Below, one piece after another: positions 14,973 through 21,789 of a stretch of 21,789 nucleotides of DNA (position 1 is its first letter; each line of letters begins with the position of its first letter). A model generated the notes under the pieces. That model was not told the origin of the DNA and did no database searches. It saw nothing but the letters and a program-made list of their open reading frames with translations. This DNA is from UBA4923 sp964606165 (lineage in GTDB: Bacteria > Bacillota > Clostridia > Saccharofermentanales > DTU023), in NCBI GenBank assembly GCA_964606165.1, contig CAZSFQ010000021.1, positions 1 through 21,789 of the forward strand, given 5' to 3'. The position numbers were made by a program, and so were the translations under genes.

Positions 14973-15005
14973 AATGCTTGCGCTCTTATCTACTTAGCAA
15001 GCATT
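14973..15005 (-). other. Hairpin in the pheS leader
   Basis: A perfect 9-bp inverted repeat (AATGCTTGC 14973-14981, GCAAGCATT 14997-15005) sits in the 60 bases between the metallopeptidase stop and pheS, 15 bases before the pheS start. The loop is 15 bases. There is no U-tract, so it is not a typical intrinsic terminator; it may be a processing site or an operator. It is too short for a T-box. Confidence 0.45.
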
Positions 15006-15017
15006 GTAGCAAAAAGA

Positions 15018-16106
15018 TCAGGGTCTTTCGAAGAAGACCGCCTCCACGCGCCGCTCTTCTCCCGCTTCCATCAAAAAAAGATGAGGACCTGTGAAAGTTT
15101 CCCTGCTGCCGCCTTCTTCGGTCATCAGGATATGGGTCGAAATCAGAAAGTCATCGATCCGTGTCAGGTTCATGGGATCGTAGCCGACGATCGTGGCCTT
15201 GAGCGGACGCTTTTCGGGGAAACGTTGGCGAAAATCGGCCAGCAGGAGGGCCCGCCTTTCCTGCTCGGCCGCGATCAGTGAGGCAGCCAGCGACAGCTCC
15301 TTTTCGTACAAGGGCTCGAGCGGCCCCGGTGGTATGTCAAGCAGTTCCCAGAAAGTCTTTTCCGAGCGCAGGTCATGGGCGACTGGAAGACCGGCCTTGT
15401 CGACGGTGACCGCAAGCAGGATGCCGGAAAAATAACAGCGGCGGCGGATGTCAAAGAGGTAATCCCCCTTTATCAGTTGATCCCTGTACCGGGTCAGCTG
15501 CCTGGCCGCAAGCTTGGCGTCGAGTTGACCAAGGCTTTGGTAACCGGCATATTCCGCCAGGCCCTCGGTCGTTTCCACCCGGAATTCATTTGTGGCGGCA
15601 CCGCCGCTCAGGCGCATTTTTTGCTCCCGGATCGCGGCGACCTGCCGGAGTGACTCCATGGCCTTTTCTTTCAGGCCTTCTCCCTGGTAAAGTGCGGATT
15701 CGGCCAGGATTTCTGACTCACGCGCTGTCCAGGCGGTGAGGACATGATCCCGGGGATAAAGCAAAAGCTCCAGGTCTTTGGCAAAACGCCGATCGCCCTG
15801 CCGGTGCTGGAAGGCGTGAAACATCTCGTGAACCAGGTTGGCCGCCAGGCGGTCGAGCGATTCCCCGTCCTCCAAGACCGTGTAGGACATGTCCCAGATG
15901 GCGATACAGGACCCCTCATACTCAAGGGCGGTGTTGCCCATAAAAGAGGCCGGCTTGACGGAGATTTGGCCTTTGAAGCACATGATGAGGGGGGTGTAAA
16001 GGGCAAAGTCAACCGGTGAAAACCCCGGCCAGATGGCCTCAAAGTCGACGCCTGCCAGTCTGTCGTCCAGAGCCTGCCAGACTTCTTTCAAACGGTTCCC
16101 GTCCAT
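15018..16106 (-). CDS. HExxH zinc-metallopeptidase-like protein of unassigned family
   Basis: 362 residues, with no signal peptide or membrane helix. The zincin motif H93-E94-M-F-H97 continues as AFQH101. About 80 residues later comes TTE181-GLAE185-YAGY, the layout of a gluzincin in which a helix glutamate is the third zinc ligand; E181 is the likely ligand and E94 the catalytic base. It is therefore predicted to be a cytoplasmic zinc-dependent hydrolase, probably a peptidase. The C-terminal 70 residues look like a beta-rich domain (LKATIVGYDPMNLTRIDDF, then GPHLFLM). I do not recognise a named family. The ATG at 16104-16106 has GGGAGG upstream. It is first in a minus-strand set with pheS (60 bases downstream) and is divergent from the hydrolase gene at 16234. 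Confidence 0.8.
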   Translation of the reverse strand: MDGNRLKEVWQALDDRLAGVDFEAIWPGFSPVDFALYTPLIMCFKGQISVKPASFMGNTALEYEGSCIAIWDMSYTVLEDGESLDRLAANLVHEMFHAFQHRQGDRRFAKDLELLLYPRDHVLTAWTARESEILAESALYQGEGLKEKAMESLRQVAAIREQKMRLSGGAATNEFRVETTEGLAEYAGYQSLGQLDAKLAARQLTRYRDQLIKGDYLFDIRRRCYFSGILLAVTVDKAGLPVAHDLRSEKTFWELLDIPPGPLEPLYEKELSLAASLIAAEQERRALLLADFRQRFPEKRPLKATIVGYDPMNLTRIDDFLISTHILMTEEGGSRETFTGPHLFLMEAGEERRVEAVFFERP

Positions 16107-16233
16107 TTCCCGCCTCCCTTTTCCTCATTCTTCTACCAGTATACCTTTGAAGGCAGCGCCTGCTTTCGCCAATGCCGTATACTTGGAAGGTAAGATGATC
16201 GGCGACCTTCGCTGTTTCTGAAAGGAGAAACCC
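16107..16233. promoter_or_regulatory. Divergent intergenic region (metallopeptidase / MBL-fold hydrolase)
   Basis: This 127-base gap separates two head-to-head genes, so it must hold promoters in both directions. Two GTATAC-containing -10-like motifs are visible: TATACT reading right (in gtatactt near 16175-16182) and TATACT reading left (complement of agtatacc near 16137-16144). Neither has a good -35 at 16-18 bases, so exact promoters are not assigned. Confidence 0.3.
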
Positions 16234-16851
16234 ATGACAGACAATGTTGAAATTATTTGGCGCGGCCATTCTTGTTTTGAGTTGCGTTCCAACCTGGATT
16301 CGGTCCTTATTGATCCGTTCCGCGAAGTGCCGGGATACGGCGTCCTTGACCTTGAGGCCGACCTGGTCCTGGTATCCCATGAGCACGATGATCACAATGC
16401 CCGGGACCTGGTCCGGCTGACGGGCCGGGAGCCGGATGTGGAGATCGAGGCAATCGACACCTTCCACGATCCGCAGGGCGGCGAGCTGCGCGGCCCCAAC
16501 AAAATCCATATTGTGACCCTGGCAGGCAAGCGGATTGCCCACCTGGGTGATCTGGGCCATGCGCTGAGCCAGCAAGAGCTGGCCCGGCTGAGAAATCTGG
16601 ATGTCATCCTGATTCCCGTAGGCGGCCACTACACCATTGACGCCGATCAAGCCGCTGCCCTGGTCCAGGCGGTCGATCCCGCTATCATCGTCCCCATGCA
16701 CTACCGCGAAGGAGTTGCCGGCTGGGATGTGACCACCGGGGTACAGCCCTTCCTGGACCATTTTGACCGGGTCACTCTCCTCGATCAGTCATCCTTTGTT
16801 GTCGATGAGACCGAACCGGGCGTCCTGGTGCTGAAAAATCCTATCGCCTGA
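16234..16851 (+). CDS. MBL-fold metal-dependent hydrolase (UPF0173-like)
   Basis: 205 residues, a compact metallo-beta-lactamase fold. Visible metal ligands are H49-E-H51-D-D53-H54, D106 in HLGDLGH and H156 in VPMHYRE, with H11 in the N-terminal RGHSCFEL. This is the two-zinc set of the UPF0173/UlaG-like subgroup, cytoplasmic hydrolases whose physiological substrates are mostly unknown. The ATG has an AAAGGAG site. The amidohydrolase gene starts 9 bases after the stop, with its ribosome binding site overlapping the stop, so the two products probably act in the same pathway, for example ring opening and deamination of a small heterocycle (inference). Confidence 0.88.
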   Translation: MTDNVEIIWRGHSCFELRSNLDSVLIDPFREVPGYGVLDLEADLVLVSHEHDDHNARDLVRLTGREPDVEIEAIDTFHDPQGGELRGPNKIHIVTLAGKRIAHLGDLGHALSQQELARLRNLDVILIPVGGHYTIDADQAAALVQAVDPAIIVPMHYREGVAGWDVTTGVQPFLDHFDRVTLLDQSSFVVDETEPGVLVLKNPIA

Positions 16852-16860
16852 GGATTGGCC

Positions 16861-18093
16861 ATGTCACTTTTGCTTCAAAACTGTACATTACGGCACCGGC
16901 AGGGCCGGTGGGATGTTTTCTGTGAGGGCAAATCGATCCAAAAAATCGATCAAAGCCTGGATATCCCCGCAAAAACCGTTCTTGATCTGGCGGGAAACCT
17001 TCTTGTTCCCGCCCTGATCGACCCCCATATCCACCTGGACAAGGTCAATGTGCTCGACACGGTCCGCAAAAACGAGACGGGGACCTTGACGGAGGCCATT
17101 GAGATCCTCTGGGACAAAAAAAGACAATACACTGACGAGGATGTCGTCCAGCGGGCCGGCGCCGTACTGGACAAGGCCCTGATGAACGGGACCCTGATCA
17201 TGAGGACCCATGTCGATGTTGACACGGTCGGGGGCCTGAAGCCCCTGTCCGGCGTCCTGGCCCTCCGTGACAAATACAGGGGCCGGATGACCCTGCAGCT
17301 GGTCGCCTTCCCCCAGGAGGGCATCCTCAAGGATCCAGGCAGCAAAGAGCTCATGGAAGAGGCCATGAAGCGGGGCTGTGACCTGGTAGGCGGCATGCCG
17401 GCCAATGAGAGGACACCGGACGACAGCCTGGCTCATGTTCGCTTCTGCTTCGATCTGGCTGAGAAATACGATGCCGATGTGGACATGCACGTCGATGAGA
17501 CGGACGATCCCTTTTACCGGACCCTGGAGATGGTGGCTGACGAGACCATCCGCAGGGGCTGGCAGGGCCGGGTCACAGCCGGTCACACCTGCGCCCTGGC
17601 GGCCTACGATGACCACTACGCCGCCTACGTCATCGAGAAGGTAGCCCGCGCGGGCATCCACATGATCACCAACCCGGTCACCAACCTCATGCTGCAGGGC
17701 AGGCTGGACAAGCAGCCCATCCGGCGCGGCATCACCCGGGTCAAGGAATTGCTTGAGGCTGGTGTCAAGGTCAGCTTCGGCCAGGATTGTGTCAACGACA
17801 CCTTCTACCCCCTGGGCTCTGCCGACATGCTTCAGGTCGCCAACATCACGGTGCATGCCGCCCAGATGAGCCTGCCGGGCGAACTTGAACAAGTGTTTGA
17901 CATGATCACGACCGACGCGGCCAGCATTTTGAAGCTGGAAAATTACGGGATTGAGGAAGGATGTGACGCCAACCTGGTCGTCATCGAAGCCAAAAATATC
18001 CGCGAGGCCATGTCCCTGTGTCCCAACCGGCCCTATGTCATCCGGGATGGCCGGGTCATTGTAAAAAACGAACGCAAGACAGCCTATCTTTGA
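16861..18093 (+). CDS. Cytosine-deaminase-family amidohydrolase
   Basis: 410 residues from ATG 16861, preferred over an in-frame TTG at 16855 because TGAGGA sits 7 bases before the ATG. It aligns along its whole length with E. coli CodA: metal ligands H56-x-H58 (IDPHIHLDK), H210 and D309. Other conserved residues are Q152 in VAFPQEGIL, E213 in HVDETDD, H242 in GHTCA, and the strings RRGITRVKELLEAG and YPLGSADMLQV. Family enzymes hydrolyse C-N bonds of cytosine, isocytosine, creatinine and related rings in the cytoplasm. The CodA Asp313-Asp314 pair is D309-C310 here, and the preceding His is Gln. Asp314 helps set CodA specificity, so the substrate is probably not plain cytosine. Second gene of a three-gene plus-strand operon. 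Confidence 0.9.
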   Translation: MSLLLQNCTLRHRQGRWDVFCEGKSIQKIDQSLDIPAKTVLDLAGNLLVPALIDPHIHLDKVNVLDTVRKNETGTLTEAIEILWDKKRQYTDEDVVQRAGAVLDKALMNGTLIMRTHVDVDTVGGLKPLSGVLALRDKYRGRMTLQLVAFPQEGILKDPGSKELMEEAMKRGCDLVGGMPANERTPDDSLAHVRFCFDLAEKYDADVDMHVDETDDPFYRTLEMVADETIRRGWQGRVTAGHTCALAAYDDHYAAYVIEKVARAGIHMITNPVTNLMLQGRLDKQPIRRGITRVKELLEAGVKVSFGQDCVNDTFYPLGSADMLQVANITVHAAQMSLPGELEQVFDMITTDAASILKLENYGIEEGCDANLVVIEAKNIREAMSLCPNRPYVIRDGRVIVKNERKTAYL

Positions 18094-18106
18094 GCCGGGG
18101 CTTATT

Positions 18107-18661
18107 ATGGAAAATTATCCGCCACCCTATAGCTGGTCCATCCGCCTTTCTCTTTTCAAAAACCCGGTGATACTGAGGCAGCTGGGCCTGGCCATCGGAC
18201 TTCCCTTTGGGGTAATCATCCTGATCCTTGCCCTGACAGCCTCCGAACCGCCCTATTTTTACTACGCTATGGGCCTGATCGGTCTTCTGTTCCTGCTGAC
18301 GGTCCTGGTTCTCCTGGTCGTCTTTCGCGGGACCTACCATGTCGACTATTCAGTATCCGACCAGGGCATTACAGGCCGTATGCAGGAGGGTCAGGCCAAA
18401 AAGGCCAGCCGGATCAACCGGGCGGCAGTCCTTCTGGGTCTTTTTGCGGGTAACTGCACAGCCGTCGGGGCCGGCATGCTGGCAGAAGCCCGCCAGGGCC
18501 AGTCGCTTACCTGGGGACGGGTCCGCAAAGTCACTTACAAGCCCCGGAGCCGGCGGATCACTTTGCACGCGGCCCTGGGCGGCAGCCTGGTCCTTTTCTG
18601 CCTCCCCGGCAATTACGGCGCCATTGAACAGTTCATTCGCATGAAGGAAGGCGGCGGCTAG
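18107..18661 (+). CDS. Small two-helix membrane protein (PH-like domain possible)
   Basis: 184 residues. Two adjacent hydrophobic segments at about 26-44 and 50-73 are separated by a short turn, giving a hairpin in the cytoplasmic membrane. The remaining 110 residues are basic and soluble. The sequence after the second helix (GTYHVDYSVSDQGITGR, then SLTWGRVRKVTYKPRSRRITLHA) has the beta-strand rhythm of bacterial PH-like/YcxB-type proteins, in which the domain follows a membrane hairpin; I offer this only as a resemblance. It starts 13 bases after the amidohydrolase with a weak ribosome binding site. Its TAG stop overlaps the convergent LysR stop in the sequence CTAG. Function unknown. Confidence 0.75.
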   Translation: MENYPPPYSWSIRLSLFKNPVILRQLGLAIGLPFGVIILILALTASEPPYFYYAMGLIGLLFLLTVLVLLVVFRGTYHVDYSVSDQGITGRMQEGQAKKASRINRAAVLLGLFAGNCTAVGAGMLAEARQGQSLTWGRVRKVTYKPRSRRITLHAALGGSLVLFCLPGNYGAIEQFIRMKEGGG

Positions 18662-19569
18662 GGTATGAGGCGGTTGCGCCTGCCGGAAATCTTGCTGTAG
18701 AGCCCGGTCAGTTCCTGGAGTACGCCCGGGTGTTGAAAATCCTTCTGGTAGACGATCCGGGTCTCCCGGACCATGCTCATGTTCTCGATGGGCAGGATGG
18801 TCATCTTGCCCTTGCTCACTTCGTCCATGCAGGTGCTTTTGGGCAGGATGGAAATGCCCAGGTTCTTGCGGACCAGGTCCTTGATGGTGGCGATGTTGTC
18901 AACTTCCAGGATGACGTTGAACTCGTCGATGGAGCGGTTGATACTTTCCAGGCTGGAGACGAAGAGGTTGACCGTGGCCGATTCGGACCGGCGCAGGATC
19001 ATCCGCTCATGGATCAGGTGGCCCAGGGACATCATGGGCTTTTGGGCCAGGGGGTGGTCGTTTGACATGGCACAGACCAGGTAATCCGTGTCGAGCAGGA
19101 TGAAGGCAAAGTCCGGGGCCATGGCCGCCCCTTCGACGATGGCCATGTCAAGGTCGTAATTGTCCAGCCGGTCATAAAGGTTTTTTATGGAATCCGTGAC
19201 AATGGTAATGACAATGCTGGGATTCCGGTTGCCGTATTCGGCCAGAACCTCCGCGACAATATTGCTCTCTGCTGTATGCGTGATGCCGACGCGGAGCCGG
19301 GTCAACCCCTTGTCCTGGTCGGCCAGGCTGGTCCTGAGCCGGCTGTAGAGGGTATTGAGCCTGCGGACAAAGCCGGCTACTGTTTCTCCCGCTTCCGTAA
19401 GCCGGATGGCTCCTTTGCCGCGATGGAAGAGGGTGACACCCAGTTCCTTTTCCAGCTGGCTGATGTGCTGGCTGACTGCCGGCTGGGTTAGGTTGAGTTT
19501 TTCCGCGGCCTTGGTAAAGCTCATGGTCTCAGCGACTGCCACAAAGGAAGCGACCTTTCTTTCGATCAT
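18658..19569 (-). CDS. LysR-family transcriptional regulator
   Basis: 303 residues, typical length. I use ATG 19567-19569 because AGGAG lies 8 bases upstream and the protein then opens directly with the winged helix-turn-helix; a longer frame to 19695 adds 42 non-homologous residues. The DNA-binding domain is residues 1-60 (SFTKAAEKLNLTQPAVSQHISQLEKELG). The effector-binding type 2 periplasmic-binding fold covers about 88-295 (LRVGITHTAESNIVAEVLAEY, later GISILPKSTC). The effector is unknown. It is tail to tail with the membrane protein at 18107 (4-base overlap). Its upstream region faces the insertion sequence, so any divergent target operon has been moved away or lies beyond the window. Confidence 0.93.
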   Translation of the reverse strand: MIERKVASFVAVAETMSFTKAAEKLNLTQPAVSQHISQLEKELGVTLFHRGKGAIRLTEAGETVAGFVRRLNTLYSRLRTSLADQDKGLTRLRVGITHTAESNIVAEVLAEYGNRNPSIVITIVTDSIKNLYDRLDNYDLDMAIVEGAAMAPDFAFILLDTDYLVCAMSNDHPLAQKPMMSLGHLIHERMILRRSESATVNLFVSSLESINRSIDEFNVILEVDNIATIKDLVRKNLGISILPKSTCMDEVSKGKMTILPIENMSMVRETRIVYQKDFQHPGVLQELTGLYSKISGRRNRLIP

Positions 19570-19608
19570 GGAATTTCTCCTTTCATAAGTAATATTAATC
19601 AACTTTAT

Positions 19609-19621
19609 AATAATGATTATT
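19609..19621. promoter_or_regulatory. Candidate LysR operator
   Basis: AATAAT-G-ATTATT is a perfect 13-base palindrome 40 bases upstream of the lysR start codon, inside an AT-rich stretch (19585-19630) that should also contain the lysR promoter. LysR-type regulators bind interrupted AT-rich dyads (T-N11-A) upstream of their own gene. Assignment rests on symmetry and position only. Confidence 0.4.
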
Positions 19622-19633
19622 TTACATTTTCGC

Positions 19634-19719
19634 TTTATCACTTTATCATGCCTGTACACCGGACTCAAGGCCAAGAGATTACCGGTCATAATCAAAGAAG
19701 GGAGGTGCTTATGCTGGAC
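19634..19719. repeat. Left copy of the long direct repeat flanking the insertion sequence
   Basis: Bases 19634-19688 are identical over 55 nt to 21735-21789, where the window ends. The left match stops at 19634 (C before it here, G before the right copy). If the element's left terminus is at 19720, as the inverted repeats suggest, the full duplication would be 86 bp. Long, variable target duplications are a known trait of IS1634/IS1549-type elements. The segment from 19689 to 19719 is predicted, not seen, in the right copy. Confidence 0.7.
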
Positions 19720-19733
19720 CGGGAGTTTGACAG
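19720..19733 (+). repeat. Left inverted repeat of the insertion sequence
   Basis: CGGGAGTTTGACAG matches the complement of 21721-21734 (CTCGACTTTGACAG) at 11 of 14 positions, with a perfect inner TTTGACAG. The outermost bases are uncertain. Confidence 0.55.
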
Positions 19734-19770
19734 TTAGTTAACAATCCGCAAACCTTGAATTGACTGCCGC

Positions 19771-19798
19771 AACGCCATTAGGGCGTTATATTTTTGTC
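19771..19798 (+). terminator. Terminator-like hairpin near the left end of the insertion sequence
   Basis: AACGCC (19771-19776) pairs with GGCGTT (19782-19787) around ATTAG, followed by ATATTTTTG. It would stop transcripts entering from the left, a common way for insertion sequences to limit transposase made by read-through. Confidence 0.6.
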
Positions 19799-19818
19799 AA
19801 GCTGAAAGCAATAATATG

Positions 19819-19847
19819 TTGACATATGTCGTGATATGTGCTAGCAT
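19819..19847 (+). promoter_or_regulatory. Transposase promoter
   Basis: TTGACA (19819-19824), a 17-base spacer and TAGCAT (19842-19847) give a consensus -35 with a fair -10, 25 bases before the transposase start codon. It lies downstream of the shielding hairpin and so belongs to the element. Confidence 0.65.
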
Positions 19848-19871
19848 AAAAGAAAACACGGGAGGACCGAC

Positions 19872-21644
19872 ATGTACCTCAAGCATTACAAGACAAAGTC
19901 AGGGCGCATCTATATGTCGATCGCGCACGGCTACAGGGACCCGGTCACAAAAAAGACCCGCCATAAGACGATCCAAAAGATCGGTTACGTTGACGAGTTC
20001 CTTGACCAATATGAGGACCCCCTCGCCCATTTCAAGCAGGTGGCGGCCCGGATGGAAGAAGAGCGTCTGGAGGAGCAAGGCAGTCGGGTGGAGACCATTA
20101 CCGTGCCTATGGGACAAAAGATCACGGTGGGGACGGACGAGCTCAAACATTTGGGACATCTTCCGCTGAGCGCCATCTACCACAGCCTGGGGATGGAGCC
20201 TTTTTTGGTAAGCCGGCAGCGGCGTTTTGACATTCAGTTCTCCCTGAACGATCTTTTGCAGTTACTGGTCTATACACGCATCCTTGCCCCCGGCTCCAAG
20301 CGGGCCAATTCCTTTGAAAAAGCACGATTCCCCCGGCCCTTCAACTGTGAGCTCCATGACATCTACCGGGGCCTTGACTACTTGCGAACGCTCAAGGAGG
20401 ATCTGCTGGTCCATGTCCACCAGCAGGTAACCGCCCAGTATGGACGAAAGACCGACCGGGTCTTTTACGATGTGACCAACTACCAGTTCGAGATCGATGT
20501 GGAAGACGATTTACGAAAGAAGGGGGCGTGTAAACGCAACTCACGAAAGCCTTTAGTTCAGATGGGACTCCTCCTGGACCAGGATGCCATCCCCATCACC
20601 TACCGGCTCTTTCCCGGCAATACCCATGACAGTCAGACCCTGATGCCCCTCATCCAGGACACAAGAAAGCATTACGGCTTGGGCCGCATCGTGACCGTAG
20701 CGGACAAGGCCATGAACAGCGGTGACAATGTGGCCTTTCTCATGGTCAAGGGGGATGGTTTCATCTTCTCCCAGAAGGTACGCGGCGCAGACAGCGCTTT
20801 GCAGTCCTTTGTCCTGGATCCTGATGGCTATCGAAAAGTCGACGGCGTGGTGAAGCAAGCGGGCAAGGGCGGTGAAGACGCGCCTATATTCCTGATGAAA
20901 TCCAGGCCCTACCCGCATGACTTTTGGGTGACCCATGCGGATGACGTGAAGCGCAAGATCCCCATTGATGTCAAACAGATCGCCTGCTACAACGAAGCCT
21001 ATGCCAAACGCCAGCGCCACAAACGGGAAGAGGCCATCCAAAAGGCAAGGCGGATCATTGAATCCCCTTCACGCTATAACAAAAGTGAGGTGTCCGGGGC
21101 TCTTCGTTATGTGAGTAACATAAACTACGACCCTAAGACCGGCGAAGTGATGGAGACCAAAAGGCTGCCTTTCTTGAATGAGGCGCAGATCGAAGAGGAC
21201 GCCCAGTATGATGGCTACTACTGTATCGTGACCAGCGAGTACACCTTGCCGGACTACGAGGTCGTGGGTGCCTACCATGACCTGTGGGAGATCGAGCGCA
21301 GCTTTCGCATTACCAAGGACACGCTTGAGACCCAGCCGGTGAATCTCACCTTAGAACAGCGTATTGACGCGCACTTCATGACCTGCTTTTATGCACTGCT
21401 CATCTTGCGCTTGCTTTCCAAAGCCACGGCCCAGGCCTATGCCCCCGAACAGCTGGTCCAATCGCTGAAGCGGTTTCAGATGGGGCCCGTCGATGCCAAC
21501 CTTTTTCGATCCTTTTACTATGACGAGGTGATTGAAACGATGGGGCAGGCGCTGGGGATCTCTTTGGACAGCCTCTACTACACCAAGGGGGAGTTGAGAA
21601 AGTTGAATGCGGCGACCAAAAGATTCAAACCAAGACCCCGATAG
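19872..21644 (+). CDS. IS1634-family (IS4 superfamily) DDE transposase
   Basis: 590 residues, an intact frame of the length usual for IS1634 transposases. RNase H-like catalytic residues are visible: D200 in RVFYDVTNYQFE, D278 in IVTVADKAMNSGDN and E475 in AYHDLWEIERSFRITK. Y468, E475 and K482 keep the Y...E-x6-K spacing of the IS4 superfamily signature. The long insertion between the second D and the E (about 195 residues) is expected for this family, and SIAHGYRDPVTKKTRHKTIQKIGYV near the N-terminus is its typical opening. It catalyses cut-and-paste transposition of the surrounding element. The ATG has a GGGAGG site 6 bases upstream. No frameshift or truncation is seen, so it may be active. 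Confidence 0.95.
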   Translation: MYLKHYKTKSGRIYMSIAHGYRDPVTKKTRHKTIQKIGYVDEFLDQYEDPLAHFKQVAARMEEERLEEQGSRVETITVPMGQKITVGTDELKHLGHLPLSAIYHSLGMEPFLVSRQRRFDIQFSLNDLLQLLVYTRILAPGSKRANSFEKARFPRPFNCELHDIYRGLDYLRTLKEDLLVHVHQQVTAQYGRKTDRVFYDVTNYQFEIDVEDDLRKKGACKRNSRKPLVQMGLLLDQDAIPITYRLFPGNTHDSQTLMPLIQDTRKHYGLGRIVTVADKAMNSGDNVAFLMVKGDGFIFSQKVRGADSALQSFVLDPDGYRKVDGVVKQAGKGGEDAPIFLMKSRPYPHDFWVTHADDVKRKIPIDVKQIACYNEAYAKRQRHKREEAIQKARRIIESPSRYNKSEVSGALRYVSNINYDPKTGEVMETKRLPFLNEAQIEEDAQYDGYYCIVTSEYTLPDYEVVGAYHDLWEIERSFRITKDTLETQPVNLTLEQRIDAHFMTCFYALLILRLLSKATAQAYAPEQLVQSLKRFQMGPVDANLFRSFYYDEVIETMGQALGISLDSLYYTKGELRKLNAATKRFKPRPR

Positions 21645-21665
21645 ATAACGATTCTCTACATTGCG

Positions 21666-21717
21666 ATAACCCTTGTAACGTCGTATCCACAGATGTTACA
21701 GGGGTTATTTCCTCTTT
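21666..21717 (+). terminator. Rho-independent terminator of the transposase gene
   Basis: A 14-bp stem with one G-U pair (21666-21679 with 21695-21708; ATAACCCTTGTAAC against GTTACAGGGGTTAT) is followed by TTCCTCTTTTT. It starts 22 bases after the transposase stop and lies inside the element. Confidence 0.85.
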
Positions 21718-21720
21718 TTG

Positions 21721-21734
21721 CTGTCAAAGTCGAG
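21721..21734 (-). repeat. Right inverted repeat of the insertion sequence
   Basis: Read on the minus strand this is CTCGACTTTGACAG, the partner of 19720-19733. Its outer edge coincides exactly with the start of the right direct-repeat copy at 21735. Confidence 0.6.
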
Positions 21735-21789
21735 TTTATCACTTTATCATGCCTGTACACCGGACTCAAGGCCAAGAGATTACCGGTCA
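21735..21789. repeat. Right copy of the long direct repeat (cut by the window end)
   Basis: These last 55 bases are identical to 19634-19688. The repeat probably continues past the window; the next bases should equal 19689-19719 if it is an 86-bp target duplication. Confidence 0.8.

Larger units (their letters stand above)
19720..21734 (+). mobile_element. IS1634-family insertion sequence, about 2.0 kb
   Basis: The element contains one transposase gene with promoter and terminator, bounded by imperfect inverted repeats: CGGGAGTTTGACAG at 19720-19733 and, on the other strand, CTCGACTTTGACAG from 21734 to 21721 (11 of 14 positions match, including 8 inner bases in a row). The right end is fixed by the start of the direct repeat at 21735. 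The left end is inferred from the inverted repeat, so it may be off by a few bases. A terminator-like hairpin near the left end would shield the transposase from outside transcription. The element looks intact and potentially active. It is inserted about 65-150 bases upstream of the lysR gene. Confidence 0.85.

Noticed and set aside
14958..15017. T-box riboswitch upstream of pheS
   Set aside because: The gap is only 60 bases, far too short, and lacks the T-box sequence.
16888..17892. 334-codon minus-strand frame opposite the amidohydrolase
   Set aside because: The plus strand matches the CodA family over its whole length, so the antisense frame is incidental.
19634..19649. Short tandem TTTATCAC/TTTATCAT repeat as an iteron
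   Set aside because: Only two imperfect units inside the longer direct repeat; not enough to propose an origin or iteron array.
1..21789. CRISPR array, tRNA or rRNA genes, prophage genes
   Set aside because: No regularly spaced repeats, cloverleaf sequences or phage proteins were seen on either strand.

Overview
The window reads as chromosome from a fairly GC-rich, strictly anaerobic, amino-acid-fermenting bacterium, most likely a clostridial member of the Bacillota. The main evidence is a complete selenocysteine-dependent glycine reductase locus (grdX, grdE, grdB, trxB, trxA, grdA and a fused grdC-grdD). Canonical purine-rich ribosome binding sites, frequent GTG starts and zinc-ribbon proteins typical of Clostridia fit this. 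I cannot name a species. Selenocysteine is read directly from in-frame UGA codons in grdA (residue 44) and grdB (residue 350), so the host must carry selA, selB, selC and selD elsewhere. Standard gene calling would split both genes.

Layout. 1-2632 holds a truncated multi-zinc-ribbon protein, a zinc-ribbon/transmembrane protein (both minus strand), an aromatic-acid-exporter-like membrane protein and a lipoprotein with an Ada-like Cys4 domain (both plus strand). 2661-11243 is the minus-strand glycine reductase operon, read right to left as grdX-grdE-grdB-trxB-trxA-grdA-grdCD, plus a DUF2156 acyltransferase-like gene whose ribosome binding site overlaps the grdCD stop. A terminator-like hairpin at 11362-11393 separates it from the upstream minus-strand cluster: a zinc-metallopeptidase-like gene, pheS and pheT (11474-16106). 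16234-18661 is a plus-strand operon of a metallo-beta-lactamase-fold hydrolase, a cytosine-deaminase-like amidohydrolase and a small membrane protein. This runs tail to tail into a LysR regulator (18658-19569, minus). The right end is an IS1634-family insertion sequence (about 19720-21734) flanked by a long direct repeat.

How the genes work together. TrxB and TrxA pass electrons from NAD(P)H to the selenoprotein GrdA. GrdE (pyruvoyl carrier) and GrdB (selenoprotein) form substrate-binding protein B, which transfers a carboxymethyl group to the GrdA selenolate. GrdC and GrdD form protein C, which takes over the acetyl group and releases acetyl phosphate for ATP synthesis. Here protein C is a single 857-residue polypeptide and the gene order is rearranged relative to the clostridial operons I know.

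The most noteworthy items are the GrdC-GrdD fusion, the rearranged Grd operon with its coupled DUF2156 gene, the long direct repeat around the IS1634-type element (55 bp visible, about 86 bp predicted), the cytosine-deaminase homologue that lacks the second aspartate of the active-site pair, and an unassigned HExxH protein beside pheST. I found no tRNA, rRNA, CRISPR array or phage module.
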